Notes: generated by a model from the letters alone, not told the origin. A stretch of 64,000 nucleotides of DNA from Candidatus Lutibacillus vidarii (GCA_016717165.1 JADKGA010000002.1:1178001-1242000); one strand, 5' to 3'. Counted from the first letter of the stretch, positions 44,051 to 53,654 are shown. A program made the numbers and translations.

Positions 44051-44795
44051 CCCGACCACCGGGGCAGCCGGGTCCGAGGGTCCCGCCGCCGTGCTGCCCG
44101 CCCCCGCTCTGCCCGCGGCCGTGCTGTGGGACATGGACGGCACCCTGGTCGACTCCGAGCCCTACTGGATCGCCGCGGAGCACGAGCTCGTCGCGCGCTA
44201 TGGCGGGCAGTGGTCCGACGAGCTGGCCCACCAGCTGGTCGGCCAGGACCTGCTCTACTCCGCGCGGTTCATCCGGGCCCACTCGCCGGTGACCCTCGAG
44301 CCGGTCGCAGTAGTCGAGGCCCTGGCAGGGCGGGTCGCCGAAGGGCTCGCGACGGCGATCCCGTGGCGTCCGGGTGCTGCTGAGCTGCTTGAGGAGCTCG
44401 GTGCGGAAGGGGTGCCGTGCGCGCTGGTGACGATGTCTTGGCGTTCGCTCGCGGACGCCCTCGTCGCGGCCCTCCCGGCGGGCACCTTCGCCGCCGTGGT
44501 CACCGGCGACATGGTCGGCGCCGGCAAGCCGGACCCGGAGCCCTATCTGCTCGCCTGCCGCATGCTCGGGGTCGACCCGGGCGACTGCGTTGCCGTCGAG
44601 GACTCCCCGGCCGGGGTGCGGTCCGCTGCGGCAGCCGGGGTGCCGACGGTGGGGGTGCCGCACGTCGTGCCGGTTCCCGGCCTTCCCGGGGTGGTCCTGG
44701 TCGACACCCTCGCCGGGATGACAGCCGCCCGGCTCACCGAGCTGGCTCGGCTCGCCGCGGCGGATCGCCGCCTGGAGCAGGTGGCCTCGCTCTGA
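44040..44795 (+). CDS. HAD superfamily phosphatase
   Basis: Hydrolase of 251 aa. The catalytic motif I is LWDMDGTLVDSEP, motif II is in ALVTMSW, motif III contains GAGKPDPEPYLLA, and motif IV is VAVEDSPAGVRSAAAAG, so it belongs to the beta-phosphoglucomutase/phosphoglycolate phosphatase-like group. Its ATG lies inside the restored end of metH, with an 11-bp overlap, which supports that metH should reach 44050. The substrate is unknown; dephosphorylation of a sugar phosphate is the likely type. Confidence 0.88.
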   Translation: MRPDPTTGAAGSEGPAAVLPAPALPAAVLWDMDGTLVDSEPYWIAAEHELVARYGGQWSDELAHQLVGQDLLYSARFIRAHSPVTLEPVAVVEALAGRVAEGLATAIPWRPGAAELLEELGAEGVPCALVTMSWRSLADALVAALPAGTFAAVVTGDMVGAGKPDPEPYLLACRMLGVDPGDCVAVEDSPAGVRSAAAAGVPTVGVPHVVPVPGLPGVVLVDTLAGMTAARLTELARLAAADRRLEQVASL

Positions 44796-44823
44796 GCGAC
44801 GGCGCGCGCTGGCCGGCGGCGAC

Positions 44824-46158
44824 CTAGGACAGCGGCAGGGTCGGCCGGAAGTCGTCACCGAGCTGCTCCATGGCCGCCCGGGCGAAGAGCTGCCGGTGCG
44901 TGACAGTGCGCTCGGAGCGGCCCCGTCCGAGGAAGCTCACCGCCCAGTGCAGCAGCGTCGTCACGCGGTGCTTGAAGCCGATGATGTAGACGAGGTGGAC
45001 GGCGAGCCAGAGCACCCAGGCGACGAAGCCGGAGAACTGCAGCCGTCCGATGCTCGCGACCGCGCTGAAACGGGAGATCGTCGCCATCGACCCCTTGTCC
45101 CGGTAGGTGAACGGCCCGTCAGCGGGCCGACCGTCGAGCCGGTTGGCGATCTGGCGAGCGGCATACCGACCGCCCTGGATCGCGACCTGAGCGACGCCAG
45201 GGAGCTGGTTGAGCGAGATCATGTCGCCCACGACGAAGACCTCGGGGTGCCCCGGCACGGTGAGGTCGGGGAGCACCTCGATGCGGCCGGCGCGGTCGAG
45301 ACCGGCCCCGGACCGTTCCGCGAGCTGGGCGGCCAGGGGGGAGGCCTGGACCCCGGCGGCCCAGACCTTGCAGGCGCTCTCGATCCGCTCCCTGGTGCCG
45401 TTGGCTGACTCGACGACCAGACCGCTCTCGTCGACGTCGACGACCCGGGCACCGAGGCGCACCTCGACCCCCATCGCCTCGAGCCGGGCCTGGGCGCTGG
45501 CGCCGAGCCCCTCGCCGAAGGCCGGCAGGACCTGGGGGGCCGCGTCGAGCAGGATGATCCGCGCCGACGTCGGGTCGATGGAGCGGAAGTCGCGGGCGAG
45601 GGTGCGGCGGGACAGCTCGGCGATCTGGCCGGCCATCTCCACCCCGGTCGGCCCGGCGCCGACGACGACGAAGGTGAGATATGCCGCGGCATCCTCGGGA
45701 GTGGTGGCCAGCTCGGCCCACTCGAAGGCGCTGAAGATCCGGCCGCGCAGCTCCAGGGCGTCGTCGATGCTCTTCATCCCGGGGGCGTGGGCGGCGAAGT
45801 GGTCGTTGCCGAACCAGGACTGACCCGCCCCGGCCGCCACGACGAGCGAGTCGTAGGGCGTGACCGTGGTCTGGTCGAGGACGACCGAGGTGACCGTTCG
45901 TGCCTCGAGGTCGATCTCGGTCACCGTGCCGAGAATGACCCGGGCGTTGTCCTGGCGGGCCAGCACCTCACGGGTACTCGGGGCGATCTCGCCCTCGGAG
46001 AGGATGCCGGTGGCGACCTGGTAGAGCAGGGGCTGAAAGAGGTGGTGAGTCGTCTTGGCGATCAGGGTGAGCTCGACGTCCCCGCGCCCCCGCAGTGCCT
46101 GCGTCGAGAAGAGCCCGCCGAAGCCGGAGCCGATGACGACAACCCGGTGTGCAGCCAT
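44824..46158 (-). CDS. ndh: Type II NADH dehydrogenase (NDH-2)
   Basis: Flavoprotein of 444 aa that oxidises NADH and reduces quinone at the membrane without proton pumping. FAD site: VVVIGSGFGGLFSTQAL. NADH site: LTFVVVGAGPTGVEMAGQIA. FQPLLYQVATG and VFVVGDMISL are typical. The C-terminal part is hydrophobic or amphipathic (FSGFVAWVLWLAVHLVYIIG), the membrane contact seen in this family. The ATG at 46158 gives the usual N-terminus; in-frame starts upstream lack support. It stands alone. Confidence 0.93.
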   Translation of the reverse strand: MAAHRVVVIGSGFGGLFSTQALRGRGDVELTLIAKTTHHLFQPLLYQVATGILSEGEIAPSTREVLARQDNARVILGTVTEIDLEARTVTSVVLDQTTVTPYDSLVVAAGAGQSWFGNDHFAAHAPGMKSIDDALELRGRIFSAFEWAELATTPEDAAAYLTFVVVGAGPTGVEMAGQIAELSRRTLARDFRSIDPTSARIILLDAAPQVLPAFGEGLGASAQARLEAMGVEVRLGARVVDVDESGLVVESANGTRERIESACKVWAAGVQASPLAAQLAERSGAGLDRAGRIEVLPDLTVPGHPEVFVVGDMISLNQLPGVAQVAIQGGRYAARQIANRLDGRPADGPFTYRDKGSMATISRFSAVASIGRLQFSGFVAWVLWLAVHLVYIIGFKHRVTTLLHWAVSFLGRGRSERTVTHRQLFARAAMEQLGDDFRPTLPLS

Positions 46159-46346
46159 GATGTGGAGCCCGCCCTTTCGCCCGCCGCCCGGATCACGGTT
46201 CCGCGGGACTTGTTCTGTGGTCATCAGCGGCAACAGGGCGCCGGGCTGAGGTATGCCTAACCTGAGCTGGATGTGACCCGGATCGCCTCTCCGGGCGCTC
46301 CGCCGGCGTGGCTAGGATGGCCGGATCGGCGGCGAGGAGGCACCAA

Positions 46347-47822
46347 ATGCAGGTCATCGGCGGAGTGCGGCGCGACGGGTCCGGCCCGGACCTGGTGGAC
46401 GTGGTCAACCCCGCCACCTCCGCGGTCGTTGAGCAGTACCCCGGCGCGGTGGCCGCCGACGTCGAGGCGGCAGTGTCAGCGGCCAAGGCGGCATACGGGC
46501 CGTGGTCGAGGGCGACCCCGGGGGAACGCGCGGCTGCCCTGTTCGCCTGGGCCGACCTGCTCGAGACGCGGGCCGAGCAGCTGGCGCAGCGGGAGACCCT
46601 GCAGACCGGCAAACCGATCCGGCTCGCGACCGGCTTCGACGTCCCGGGGTCCATCGACAACGTCCGCTTCTTCGCCGGCGCGGCCCGCCAGCTCGCCGGG
46701 CAGGCGACGGGAGAGTATTCGGCTGACCATACGAGCTCGATCCGGCGTGAGCCGATCGGGGTGGTCGGCTCGATCGCCCCGTGGAACTACCCGCTGCAGA
46801 TGGCGATGTGGAAGATCCTCCCCGCGATCGCGGCGGGCAACACGATCGTGCTCAAGCCGGCCGAGAACACTCCGTTGACGTCGGTCGACATCGCGGTGGC
46901 GGCCACCGAGGCAGGTGTCCCGGACGGCGTCATCAATGTCGTCTCCGGTGTCGGGGCGGTCGCGGGGGAGGCGCTGATGGCGCACCCCGACGTCCGGATG
47001 GTCTCGTTCACCGGCTCGACGGCGGTCGGTCGGCGGGTCATGGAGGTCGCCGCGGGCGGACCCAAGCGGGTCCACCTCGAGCTCGGGGGCAAGGCACCCT
47101 TCGTCGTTTTCGACGACGCCGACCTCGAGGCGGCGGTCCACGGCGCCGTGGCCGGCTCGCTCATCAACACGGGGCAGGACTGCACGGCGGCGACCCGGGC
47201 CTATGTCCAGCGGCCGCTCTACGACGCCTTCGTCGAGGGGGTCTGCGAGCTCATGGCCGCGGTCCGCCTCGGCGACCCGATGGACCCCGACACCGACCTC
47301 GGGCCGCTCATCTCGCGTCGCCAGCAGGAACGGGTGGCCGGCTTCGTGGCCCGCGCCCAGGCCGCCGGTGGCCGGGTCCGTGTCGGCGGCGGTATGCCGG
47401 GCGGGGCGCTGGCCGCAGGGGCCTACTTCGAGCCCACTGTCATCACCGACGCCGACCGACGCTCCGAGATCGTCTGCGACGAGGTCTTCGGGCCGGTCCT
47501 GGTCGTCCTTCCGGTGGACTCCGACGACGAGGCGATCGCGGAGGCCAACGACTCGCCGTACGGACTCGCCGCGTCGGCGTGGACGACCAGCCACCTGCGG
47601 GCACAGCGGGCGATGCGGGAGATCCAGGCCGGCTGTGTGTGGGTCAACGACCACATCCCGATCATCAGTGAGATGCCGCATGGCGGCTTCAAGTCCAGCG
47701 GCTTCGGCAAGGACATGTCGACCTACTCCTTCGAGGAGTACACCCAGGTCAAGCACGTCATGACCGATATCACCGGGGTGGCCCACAAGGGCTGGCACCG
47801 GACGATCTTCACGTTGCCCTGA
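46347..47822 (+). CDS. Gamma-aminobutyraldehyde/betaine-aldehyde-type dehydrogenase
   Basis: Aldehyde dehydrogenase of 491 aa. The catalytic residues are Cys279 (NTGQDCTAATRAY) and Glu245 (LELGGKAP), with Asn in APWNYPLQM and the NAD motif FTGSTAVGRRVM. GQDCTAATR and SEMPHGGFKSSGFGKDMS are seen in aminobutyraldehyde dehydrogenases of the putrescine route, so GABA formation is the most likely activity. GAGGAGG precedes the ATG. A class III aminotransferase gene lies further downstream on the same strand, which fits putrescine or omega-amino acid catabolism. Confidence 0.88.
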   Translation: MQVIGGVRRDGSGPDLVDVVNPATSAVVEQYPGAVAADVEAAVSAAKAAYGPWSRATPGERAAALFAWADLLETRAEQLAQRETLQTGKPIRLATGFDVPGSIDNVRFFAGAARQLAGQATGEYSADHTSSIRREPIGVVGSIAPWNYPLQMAMWKILPAIAAGNTIVLKPAENTPLTSVDIAVAATEAGVPDGVINVVSGVGAVAGEALMAHPDVRMVSFTGSTAVGRRVMEVAAGGPKRVHLELGGKAPFVVFDDADLEAAVHGAVAGSLINTGQDCTAATRAYVQRPLYDAFVEGVCELMAAVRLGDPMDPDTDLGPLISRRQQERVAGFVARAQAAGGRVRVGGGMPGGALAAGAYFEPTVITDADRRSEIVCDEVFGPVLVVLPVDSDDEAIAEANDSPYGLAASAWTTSHLRAQRAMREIQAGCVWVNDHIPIISEMPHGGFKSSGFGKDMSTYSFEEYTQVKHVMTDITGVAHKGWHRTIFTLP

Positions 47823-47848
47823 CGGCTCGTGACCCTGCGCTGGCGGGT

Positions 47849-48649
47849 CTAGAGGCCGCGCTCGGCCCAGTGTCGGCGATGGGCGGACACGGCCCAGGCG
47901 TCGACGCGGGCCCGGTCGGGCTCGTCCGGGAGGACGCACCGACCGCCGAGGAGGACGGAGTGCAGCTCGGCCCGGGCGGCGTCGACGAGGGCGAGGGCCT
48001 CGGCGAAGCCCAGCTCGCCCCGCTTGACCGCCAGACACTGCTCCAGGTCGCCGGAGCGCAGCGGCAGCGAGAGCCGGCCGGTCGTCGCGAGCTCGACGCC
48101 CTGACGTCCGAGCCGCAAGGCGTGCGAGGCGTACTTGGTGTCATAGCCGTGCCGCTCGACGAGCTCGGGACGGTTCGGCACGCGGGACCGTCGCCCGCCG
48201 CCCATGAGGCGCTGCCGCTGGCCGTCGAGGTAGCCGAGGAAGCGCCACCCCGCGGCCCGGGAGAGGATCCCCGGGGTGAGCGCCCGGAGCTCCTCACCCA
48301 ACGGCGTGGTCACAACGACCGCATCGCCTTGGGCGAAGAGCGGGATGAGGATCGTCGGGTTCCCCGCCACCGCGAGGCGAAGGAACTTGCGCAGCGCATA
48401 GAGGCTGAGGTCGAGGTCACCGGGTCCGGAGCGGACCCCCATCGGCTGAGTCCGCCAGATCCAGTGGTGCGGCGCCGGAGCCAGACCGAGCACCTGCGCC
48501 GGCTCCTCGATGTAGATCCCGGTCTCGTCCCGGTCGTCGGTGCCCGCGATCGCCATACCGTGCACGCCGGAGCCGACCTCGGTGCGGAGGATCTCGTTGC
48601 GCGGGGCGATCTCGTGGTCGCCGATGTCGACATTGGGCCGTGCGGGCAT
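47849..48649 (-). CDS. COG3541-type nucleotidyltransferase
   Basis: Protein of 266 aa with a pol-beta-like nucleotidyltransferase start: RTEVGSGVHGMAIAGTDDRDETGI, in which GS.VHG and the Asp/Glu pair form the metal site. LDLSLYALRKFLRLAVAGNP and YDTKYASHALRLGRQGVEL are typical of COG3541. Relatives are frequent in phages and bacteria, and their acceptor is unknown. It lies on the opposite strand between the aldehyde dehydrogenase and the aminotransferase, breaking up that pair. Confidence 0.8.
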   Translation of the reverse strand: MPARPNVDIGDHEIAPRNEILRTEVGSGVHGMAIAGTDDRDETGIYIEEPAQVLGLAPAPHHWIWRTQPMGVRSGPGDLDLSLYALRKFLRLAVAGNPTILIPLFAQGDAVVVTTPLGEELRALTPGILSRAAGWRFLGYLDGQRQRLMGGGRRSRVPNRPELVERHGYDTKYASHALRLGRQGVELATTGRLSLPLRSGDLEQCLAVKRGELGFAEALALVDAARAELHSVLLGGRCVLPDEPDRARVDAWAVSAHRRHWAERGL

Positions 48650-48655
48650 CCCCCG

Positions 48656-48661
48656 ACGGTA
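48656..48661 (-). promoter_or_regulatory. -10 element of the nucleotidyltransferase gene
   Basis: TACCGT on the minus strand with six bases to the ATG at 48649. Confidence 0.45.
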
Positions 48662-48780
48662 GGCCGTCGCGCTCGTTCCCGCACCCGAGAATCAGGCGGA
48701 ACCGCGCCTCGGCACGCGGACCCGGCATACTCGACTCCGACGCAGAACCGATCCGCGCCAGACACTGAGAAAGGCCGACG

Positions 48781-50163
48781 ATGTCCACTCTCACCGGCAG
48801 CCCCCTCGCCGCCGCCACCACCGCCGACGAGGCCCAGGTGCGCCGTGACGACCGCGCCCACGTCTTCCACTCGTGGTCGGCCCAGGCGCTGATCGACCCG
48901 CTGCCGATCGCCTCGGCCTCGGGGTCGACCTTCACCGACTACGGCGGCAAGACCTATCTCGACTTCTCCAGCCAGCTCGTCAATGTCAACATCGGGTACC
49001 AGCACCCACGCCTGGTCGCGGCGATCCAGGAGCAGGCCGCCCGGCTGTGCACGATCCAACCCTCCTTCGCCAACGACGCCCGATCGGAGGCGGCCCGGCT
49101 GATCGCCGAGCTCGCTCCGGGCTCGCTGTCAAAGGTCTTCTTCACCAACGGTGGGGCCGAGGCGAACGAGAACGCCATCCGTATGGCGCGCCTGCACACC
49201 GGACGGCCCAAGGTCCTGGCGACATACCGCTCCTACCACGGGGCGACGAACGGCGCGATCATGCTGACCGGCGACCCGCGGCGCTGGCCGTCGGAGCCGG
49301 GCATGGGCGGCGTGGTCCACTTCTGGGGGCCCTACACCTACCGGTCGGCCTTCCACGCCGAGACCGACGCGCAGGAGTGCGAGCGGGCCCTACAGCACCT
49401 CCGCGAGGTCATCATGGTCGAGGGGGCCGCGACCATCGCGGCGATCATCCTCGAGACCGTGGTCGGGACCAACGGCATCCTCGTCCCGCCGGACGGCTAC
49501 CTCGCCGGCGTGCGGCAGATCTGTGACGAGTACGGGATCGTCTTCATCGCCGACGAGGTGATGGCCGGCTTCGGGCGGTGCGGCGAGTGGTTCGCCGTCG
49601 ACCACTGGGGCGTCGAGCCGGACCTCATCACCTTCGCCAAGGGGGTCAACTCCGGCTACGTGCCGCTCGGCGGCGTCATCATCTCCGACGCGGTGGCGGC
49701 GAGCTTCGAGCAGCGCGCCTTCCCGGGCGGTCTCACCTACTCGGGGCACCCGTTGGCGTGCGCGTCGGCCGTGGCGTCGATCGAGATCTTCAAGGACGAG
49801 GGCATCGTCGAACACGCCCGGATGCTCGGGACCGACGTCATCGGGCCGGAGCTGACTCGCCTCGCGGAGAAGCACCCGAGTGTCGGTGAGGTGCGCGGTC
49901 TCGGCGTCTTCTGGGCGCTCGAGCTGGTCAAAGACCGGACCACCCGGGAGCCGCTGGTCCCGTTCAATGCTGCCGGCGCGGCCGCGGCACCGATGAACGA
50001 GTTCGCCGCGGCATGCAAGTCCGGGGGGCTGTGGCCCTTCGTCCACTTCAACCGGACCCATATCGTCCCGCCGTGCACGACGACGCCCGACGAGATCCGC
50101 GCGGGCATGGCCATCCTCGACGTGGCCTTGGACGTTGCTGACCGGTATGTGACGAACGGCTGA
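48781..50163 (+). CDS. Class III aminotransferase
   Basis: PLP-dependent omega-aminotransferase of 460 aa. The cofactor lysine is Lys287 (DLITFAKGVNSGYVPLGGV). FIADEVMAGFGRCGEWFA holds the Asp that contacts the PLP ring, and FFTNGGAEANENAIRMARLH is the phosphate-binding segment. ASGSTFTDYGGKTYLDFSSQ is typical of the taurine, beta-alanine or putrescine-pyruvate group. With the nearby aldehyde dehydrogenase it could convert putrescine or another diamine (inference). Confidence 0.88.
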   Translation: MSTLTGSPLAAATTADEAQVRRDDRAHVFHSWSAQALIDPLPIASASGSTFTDYGGKTYLDFSSQLVNVNIGYQHPRLVAAIQEQAARLCTIQPSFANDARSEAARLIAELAPGSLSKVFFTNGGAEANENAIRMARLHTGRPKVLATYRSYHGATNGAIMLTGDPRRWPSEPGMGGVVHFWGPYTYRSAFHAETDAQECERALQHLREVIMVEGAATIAAIILETVVGTNGILVPPDGYLAGVRQICDEYGIVFIADEVMAGFGRCGEWFAVDHWGVEPDLITFAKGVNSGYVPLGGVIISDAVAASFEQRAFPGGLTYSGHPLACASAVASIEIFKDEGIVEHARMLGTDVIGPELTRLAEKHPSVGEVRGLGVFWALELVKDRTTREPLVPFNAAGAAAAPMNEFAAACKSGGLWPFVHFNRTHIVPPCTTTPDEIRAGMAILDVALDVADRYVTNG

Positions 50164-50241
50164 GCCCACTGGCTCGGCGGGTGACGGCGAGCTGAGGTGC
50201 TGGGCCCGCGCGGCGGCATTGCAGATCTCACCATCCGGGAT

Positions 50242-50320
50242 TACGGTCCTCTCGTCACGCCCTCCCATGTGGGCGAACTCGGGGGAGTTCGTCGGCCCGA
50301 TCGCGCAAGGTCGCGCGATC
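50242..50320 (+). promoter_or_regulatory. Promoter and leader hairpin of the M6 protease gene
   Basis: TACGGT at 50242-50247 is a plausible -10, giving a leader of about 80 nt. At 50299-50320 the leader forms GATCGCGC, loop AAGGTC, GCGCGATC, seven bases before the ribosome site AGGAGA. Confidence 0.5.
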
Positions 50321-50336
50321 TCACTCAGGAGACGCC

Positions 50337-52643
50337 ATGTCACGACGCACACGATGGGTCGCGGTCGCGGCGGGGATCACGCTCGCGGTGGGGTTCACGA
50401 TCCCCGCCGCAACAGCGGCCCCTCTCGACCCTGCACCGAATGCGGCACCGAAGACCGATGACTTGCGGTCGCCGCTGGCAGACAAGCAGCGGGCGCTGCG
50501 CAGCGCGGCCCTCAACAAGGTGGTGGCCGGCAAGGCGACCGCCGTCGGCGACAACAAGGTCGTCAAGGTGGCCAAGGGCCAGTACGTCGAGCTGGCCCGC
50601 CAGGGTGAAGACTCGATCTGGACCGTCCTTGGCGAGTTCGGCACCCAGGTCAACCCGGCCTATGGAGGGACGCCCGGCCCGGTGCACAACCAGATCCCGC
50701 AGCCGGACCGCACCGTCGACAACACGACGATCTGGTCGCCCGACTTCACCCGCGCCTACTACGAGCACATGCTCTTCTCCGAGACTCCCGGCGACATCTC
50801 GATGCGCAACTTCTACCTCGAGCAGTCGAGCAACCGGTACACCGTCAACGGACACGTCGAGGACTGGGCCCAGCTGCCCTTCAATGCAGCCAACTACGGC
50901 TCGAACTACTGCGGTGGCATCGTCTGCGCCCGGACCTGGCTCTTCGTCCGCGACACCGTCAACGCCTGGTACAACGCCCAGGTCGCGGCCGGCAAGACGC
51001 CGGACGAGATCGCGGCATACCTCGCGCAGTTCGACCAGTGGGACCGCTACGACTACGACGGCGACGGCAACTTCACCGAGCCGGACGGCTATATCGACCA
51101 CTTCCAGGCCGTCCACGCCGGTGAGGGCGAGGAGACCGGCGGCGGGGCCCAAGGCACCGACGCGATCTGGAGCCACCGCTGGTACGCCTTCTACAACAAC
51201 ATCGGCGTCACCGGTCCGGCGGGCAACCCGCTCGGCGGCATCCAGGTCGGGGGCACGAACCTGTGGATCGGCGACTACACCGTCGAGCCGGAGAACGGCG
51301 GCGTCGGCGTCTTCGCGCACGAGTACGGCCACGACCTCGGCCTACCCGACCTCTACGACACCAGCGGCAACACCGGCGGTGCGGAGAACTCGACCGGCTT
51401 CTGGACCCTGTACTCCAGCGGCTCGTACGGCTCGACCGGCCTGCCCGCTGACGGCATCGGGTCCAAGCCGATCTCGATGAGCGCCTACGAGAAGATCTTC
51501 CTCGGCTGGTCCAAGTACCAGGTCGTCGGTGCCGGAAAGAAGGCCTCGGTCAAGCTCGGCCCAGCGGTCTCGACGACCAAACAGGCCCAGCAGCTTGTCG
51601 TCCTCCTGCCGGACAAGAAGATCTCCACGGACATCGGGTCGCCATACGCCGGCACGTCCTTCTACTACTCGGGGTCGGGCAACGACCTGGACAACTCGAT
51701 GACCCGGTCGGTGACCCTGCCAGCGGGCACCGTCTCGATCACCGCGAAGGCGCGGTACGACATCGAGCAGGACTGGGACTACGCCTACCTGACGGTCAAC
51801 GGGACGCCGGTGGCAACGAACCTCTCGAGCGCGACGAACCCGAACGGCCAGAACTTCGGCAATGGCATCACCGGCAGCTCCGGCGGGGCGTGGGTCGACC
51901 TTACGGCTGACCTGTCGGCGTTCGCCGGCCAGACCGTCACGCTCGGCTTCCGGTACTGGACCGACGGTGCGGTCGCACCGGCTGGGCTCAGCATCGACGA
52001 CCTCGCCATCACCGGCCTGCCGACCGATGGCGCCGAGACCGACCCGGGCTGGACCTACACCGGTTTCATCCGCACCACCGGTACGGTGACGCAGTCCTTC
52101 TTCAACGCCTACTTCGCCGAGTTCCGGAACTACCAGGGCTACGACTCGGGGCTGAAGACGGGGCCGTACAACTTCGGCTTCCTCGACAATGCGGCACTGG
52201 GCAACTGGGTGGAGCACTATCCGTACCAGGACGGCCTCCTGGTCTGGTACTACGACACCTCGTTCGCGGACAACAATGTCGGCGACAACTGCCTCTCCGG
52301 CCGGTGTGGTGGGCTCTTCCTCCCCGTGGACGCGCACCCCGCGCTCATGGTCCGTCCGGACAACGGGACGGTATGGCGCCCGCGGATCCAGAGCTACGAC
52401 GCGACCTTCGGCCTGCAGCGCACCGACAAGATCACGCTGCACGCCAACAGCATCGCCGCGACCTACGGCGGTCTTCCGGCGGTGTCGACCTTCGACGACT
52501 CCACGTCGTACTGGGTCGCACCGAACCCGGCCATCGGGAACTACGGCTGGGCCAGCGTTCCGGTCCCGAACACCGGCACGAGGATCCGCGTCGACAGCGT
52601 GTCGGCGCAGAACACCTTCATGCAGGTGAGCGTCAACCCGTAG
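50337..52643 (+). CDS. Secreted M6 family (immune inhibitor A-like) metalloprotease
   Basis: Exported zinc protease of 768 aa. A signal peptide is clear: RR start, hydrophobic VAVAAGITLAVGFTIPA and an Ala-X-Ala cleavage site near residue 28. A propeptide-like region follows (to about residue 125), then the catalytic domain with HEYGHDLGLPDLYD (zinc histidines 328 and 332). From about residue 430 there are beta-rich modules (VTLPAGTVSITAKARYDIEQ, GLSIDDLAITG) typical of immune inhibitor A. DYDGDGNFTEPDGY looks like a calcium-binding loop. Homologues degrade host or environmental proteins; the target here is unknown. Confidence 0.93.
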   Translation: MSRRTRWVAVAAGITLAVGFTIPAATAAPLDPAPNAAPKTDDLRSPLADKQRALRSAALNKVVAGKATAVGDNKVVKVAKGQYVELARQGEDSIWTVLGEFGTQVNPAYGGTPGPVHNQIPQPDRTVDNTTIWSPDFTRAYYEHMLFSETPGDISMRNFYLEQSSNRYTVNGHVEDWAQLPFNAANYGSNYCGGIVCARTWLFVRDTVNAWYNAQVAAGKTPDEIAAYLAQFDQWDRYDYDGDGNFTEPDGYIDHFQAVHAGEGEETGGGAQGTDAIWSHRWYAFYNNIGVTGPAGNPLGGIQVGGTNLWIGDYTVEPENGGVGVFAHEYGHDLGLPDLYDTSGNTGGAENSTGFWTLYSSGSYGSTGLPADGIGSKPISMSAYEKIFLGWSKYQVVGAGKKASVKLGPAVSTTKQAQQLVVLLPDKKISTDIGSPYAGTSFYYSGSGNDLDNSMTRSVTLPAGTVSITAKARYDIEQDWDYAYLTVNGTPVATNLSSATNPNGQNFGNGITGSSGGAWVDLTADLSAFAGQTVTLGFRYWTDGAVAPAGLSIDDLAITGLPTDGAETDPGWTYTGFIRTTGTVTQSFFNAYFAEFRNYQGYDSGLKTGPYNFGFLDNAALGNWVEHYPYQDGLLVWYYDTSFADNNVGDNCLSGRCGGLFLPVDAHPALMVRPDNGTVWRPRIQSYDATFGLQRTDKITLHANSIAATYGGLPAVSTFDDSTSYWVAPNPAIGNYGWASVPVPNTGTRIRVDSVSAQNTFMQVSVNP

Positions 52644-52661
52644 GGCGCTCCTGACCGGCGA

Positions 52662-52693
52662 GGGGGCCGTGGACCACCAGGTCCACGGCCCCC
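52662..52693. terminator. Strong hairpin terminator after the protease gene
   Basis: A perfect 14-pair stem, GGGGGCCGTGGACC and GGTCCACGGCCCCC, with loop ACCA, 18 bp after the stop codon. It can serve both the protease and the convergent nuclease gene. Confidence 0.85.
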
Positions 52694-52772
52694 GTCGTCA
52701 TCATCGGGGGGCTCCACCCCAGCCGTAACGTGCCAAGGCCCGCCGACCCCCGGGCATCGCCTGCTCTCGTGG

Positions 52773-53648
52773 TTAGTCGCTGGTGGCCGAGACGACGTCC
52801 ACGGCACCCACGGCGGCGGGGTCGAGGGCCCGCCGAACCGCGTCGTCGGGCAGCGGCGGGGGAGTGCCACCCCAGAGCGGGCAGTACTCCTTGTAGTCGC
52901 ACCAGTCGCAGAGCCGGGACTGCCGGGGCCGCCAGTCACCGTCGACCGCCGCCCGCTCGATCGCGGCCCACAACGCCTTGACCTTGCGCTCGACCGCGAG
53001 CAGGTCTGCCTCGTCAGGGACATATCGGACGATCTCGCCATTGCCGAGGTAGACCAGCTGGAGCATCCGCGGCACCACGCCACGCAGCCGCCACAGGACC
53101 AGCGCGTAGAACTTCATCTGGAAGAGCGCCTTGCCCTCGAACAGCTCGGAGGGGGAGCGCCCGGTCTTGTAGTCGACCACCCGCAGCGCCCCGTCGGCGG
53201 CGACGTCGAGCCGGTCGACATACCCGCGAAGGACGAGCCCGTCGACCTCGGTCTCGACATACAGCTCACGCTCGGCCGGCTCGAGCCGGGTCGGGTCCTC
53301 CAGGTCGAACCACTGCCGGACCAGCTGCGCCGCGCCGTCGAGCCAGCGCCCCTCGATATCGACCTCGGCGACCTCGTCGACGCCGGCGTCGAGGACCCCG
53401 GCGAGCTCGGCCTGCTCCTCGACCAGACGCGCCCACTGCGGCCGGACCAAGGCCACGGCGGCGGCGACCGTGCGCTGCTCCGCGGGCAGGTCGAAGAGCC
53501 GCTCGAGCACGGCATGGACGAGGGTGCCCCGCGCCGCGGCCGGGCTGGGCGCCGTCGGGATGCGGTCGACGACCCGGAACCGGTACATCAGCGGGCACTG
53601 CATGAAGTCGGCCGCGCGGCTGGGGGAGAGGGCGCGGACCTGGGTCAT
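52773..53648 (-). CDS. RecB-like PD-(D/E)XK nuclease with Fe-S cluster motif
   Basis: Protein of 291 aa like the RecB/AddB C-terminal or Cas4 nuclease family. The nuclease motifs are LVHAVLERLF (His), VDRLDVAADG (Asp), LRVVDYKTGR (Asp-x-Lys) and QMKFYALVLWR (Gln-x3-Tyr). Cys18 (MQCPLMY) and Cys247, Cys250 and Cys256 (CDWCDYKEYC) fit a 4Fe-4S cluster. The predicted activity is single-strand DNA exonuclease in repair. The ATG at 53648 is six bases after a -10 element; the frame extends upstream over repeat B without support. Confidence 0.9.
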   Translation of the reverse strand: MTQVRALSPSRAADFMQCPLMYRFRVVDRIPTAPSPAAARGTLVHAVLERLFDLPAEQRTVAAAVALVRPQWARLVEEQAELAGVLDAGVDEVAEVDIEGRWLDGAAQLVRQWFDLEDPTRLEPAERELYVETEVDGLVLRGYVDRLDVAADGALRVVDYKTGRSPSELFEGKALFQMKFYALVLWRLRGVVPRMLQLVYLGNGEIVRYVPDEADLLAVERKVKALWAAIERAAVDGDWRPRQSRLCDWCDYKEYCPLWGGTPPPLPDDAVRRALDPAAVGAVDVVSATSD

Positions 53649-53654
53649 GGCGCC

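Noticed and set aside
43831..44292. The continuing metH frame to 44292 (1260 codons)
   Set aside because: After the break it is Arg/Pro-rich with no similarity and runs over the HAD gene; the correct ending is one base out of phase.
52773..53648. A Cas4 protein
   Set aside because: The nuclease has the same Fe-S and nuclease motifs but lies far from any CRISPR feature and fits the stand-alone RecB-like group common in actinobacteria.
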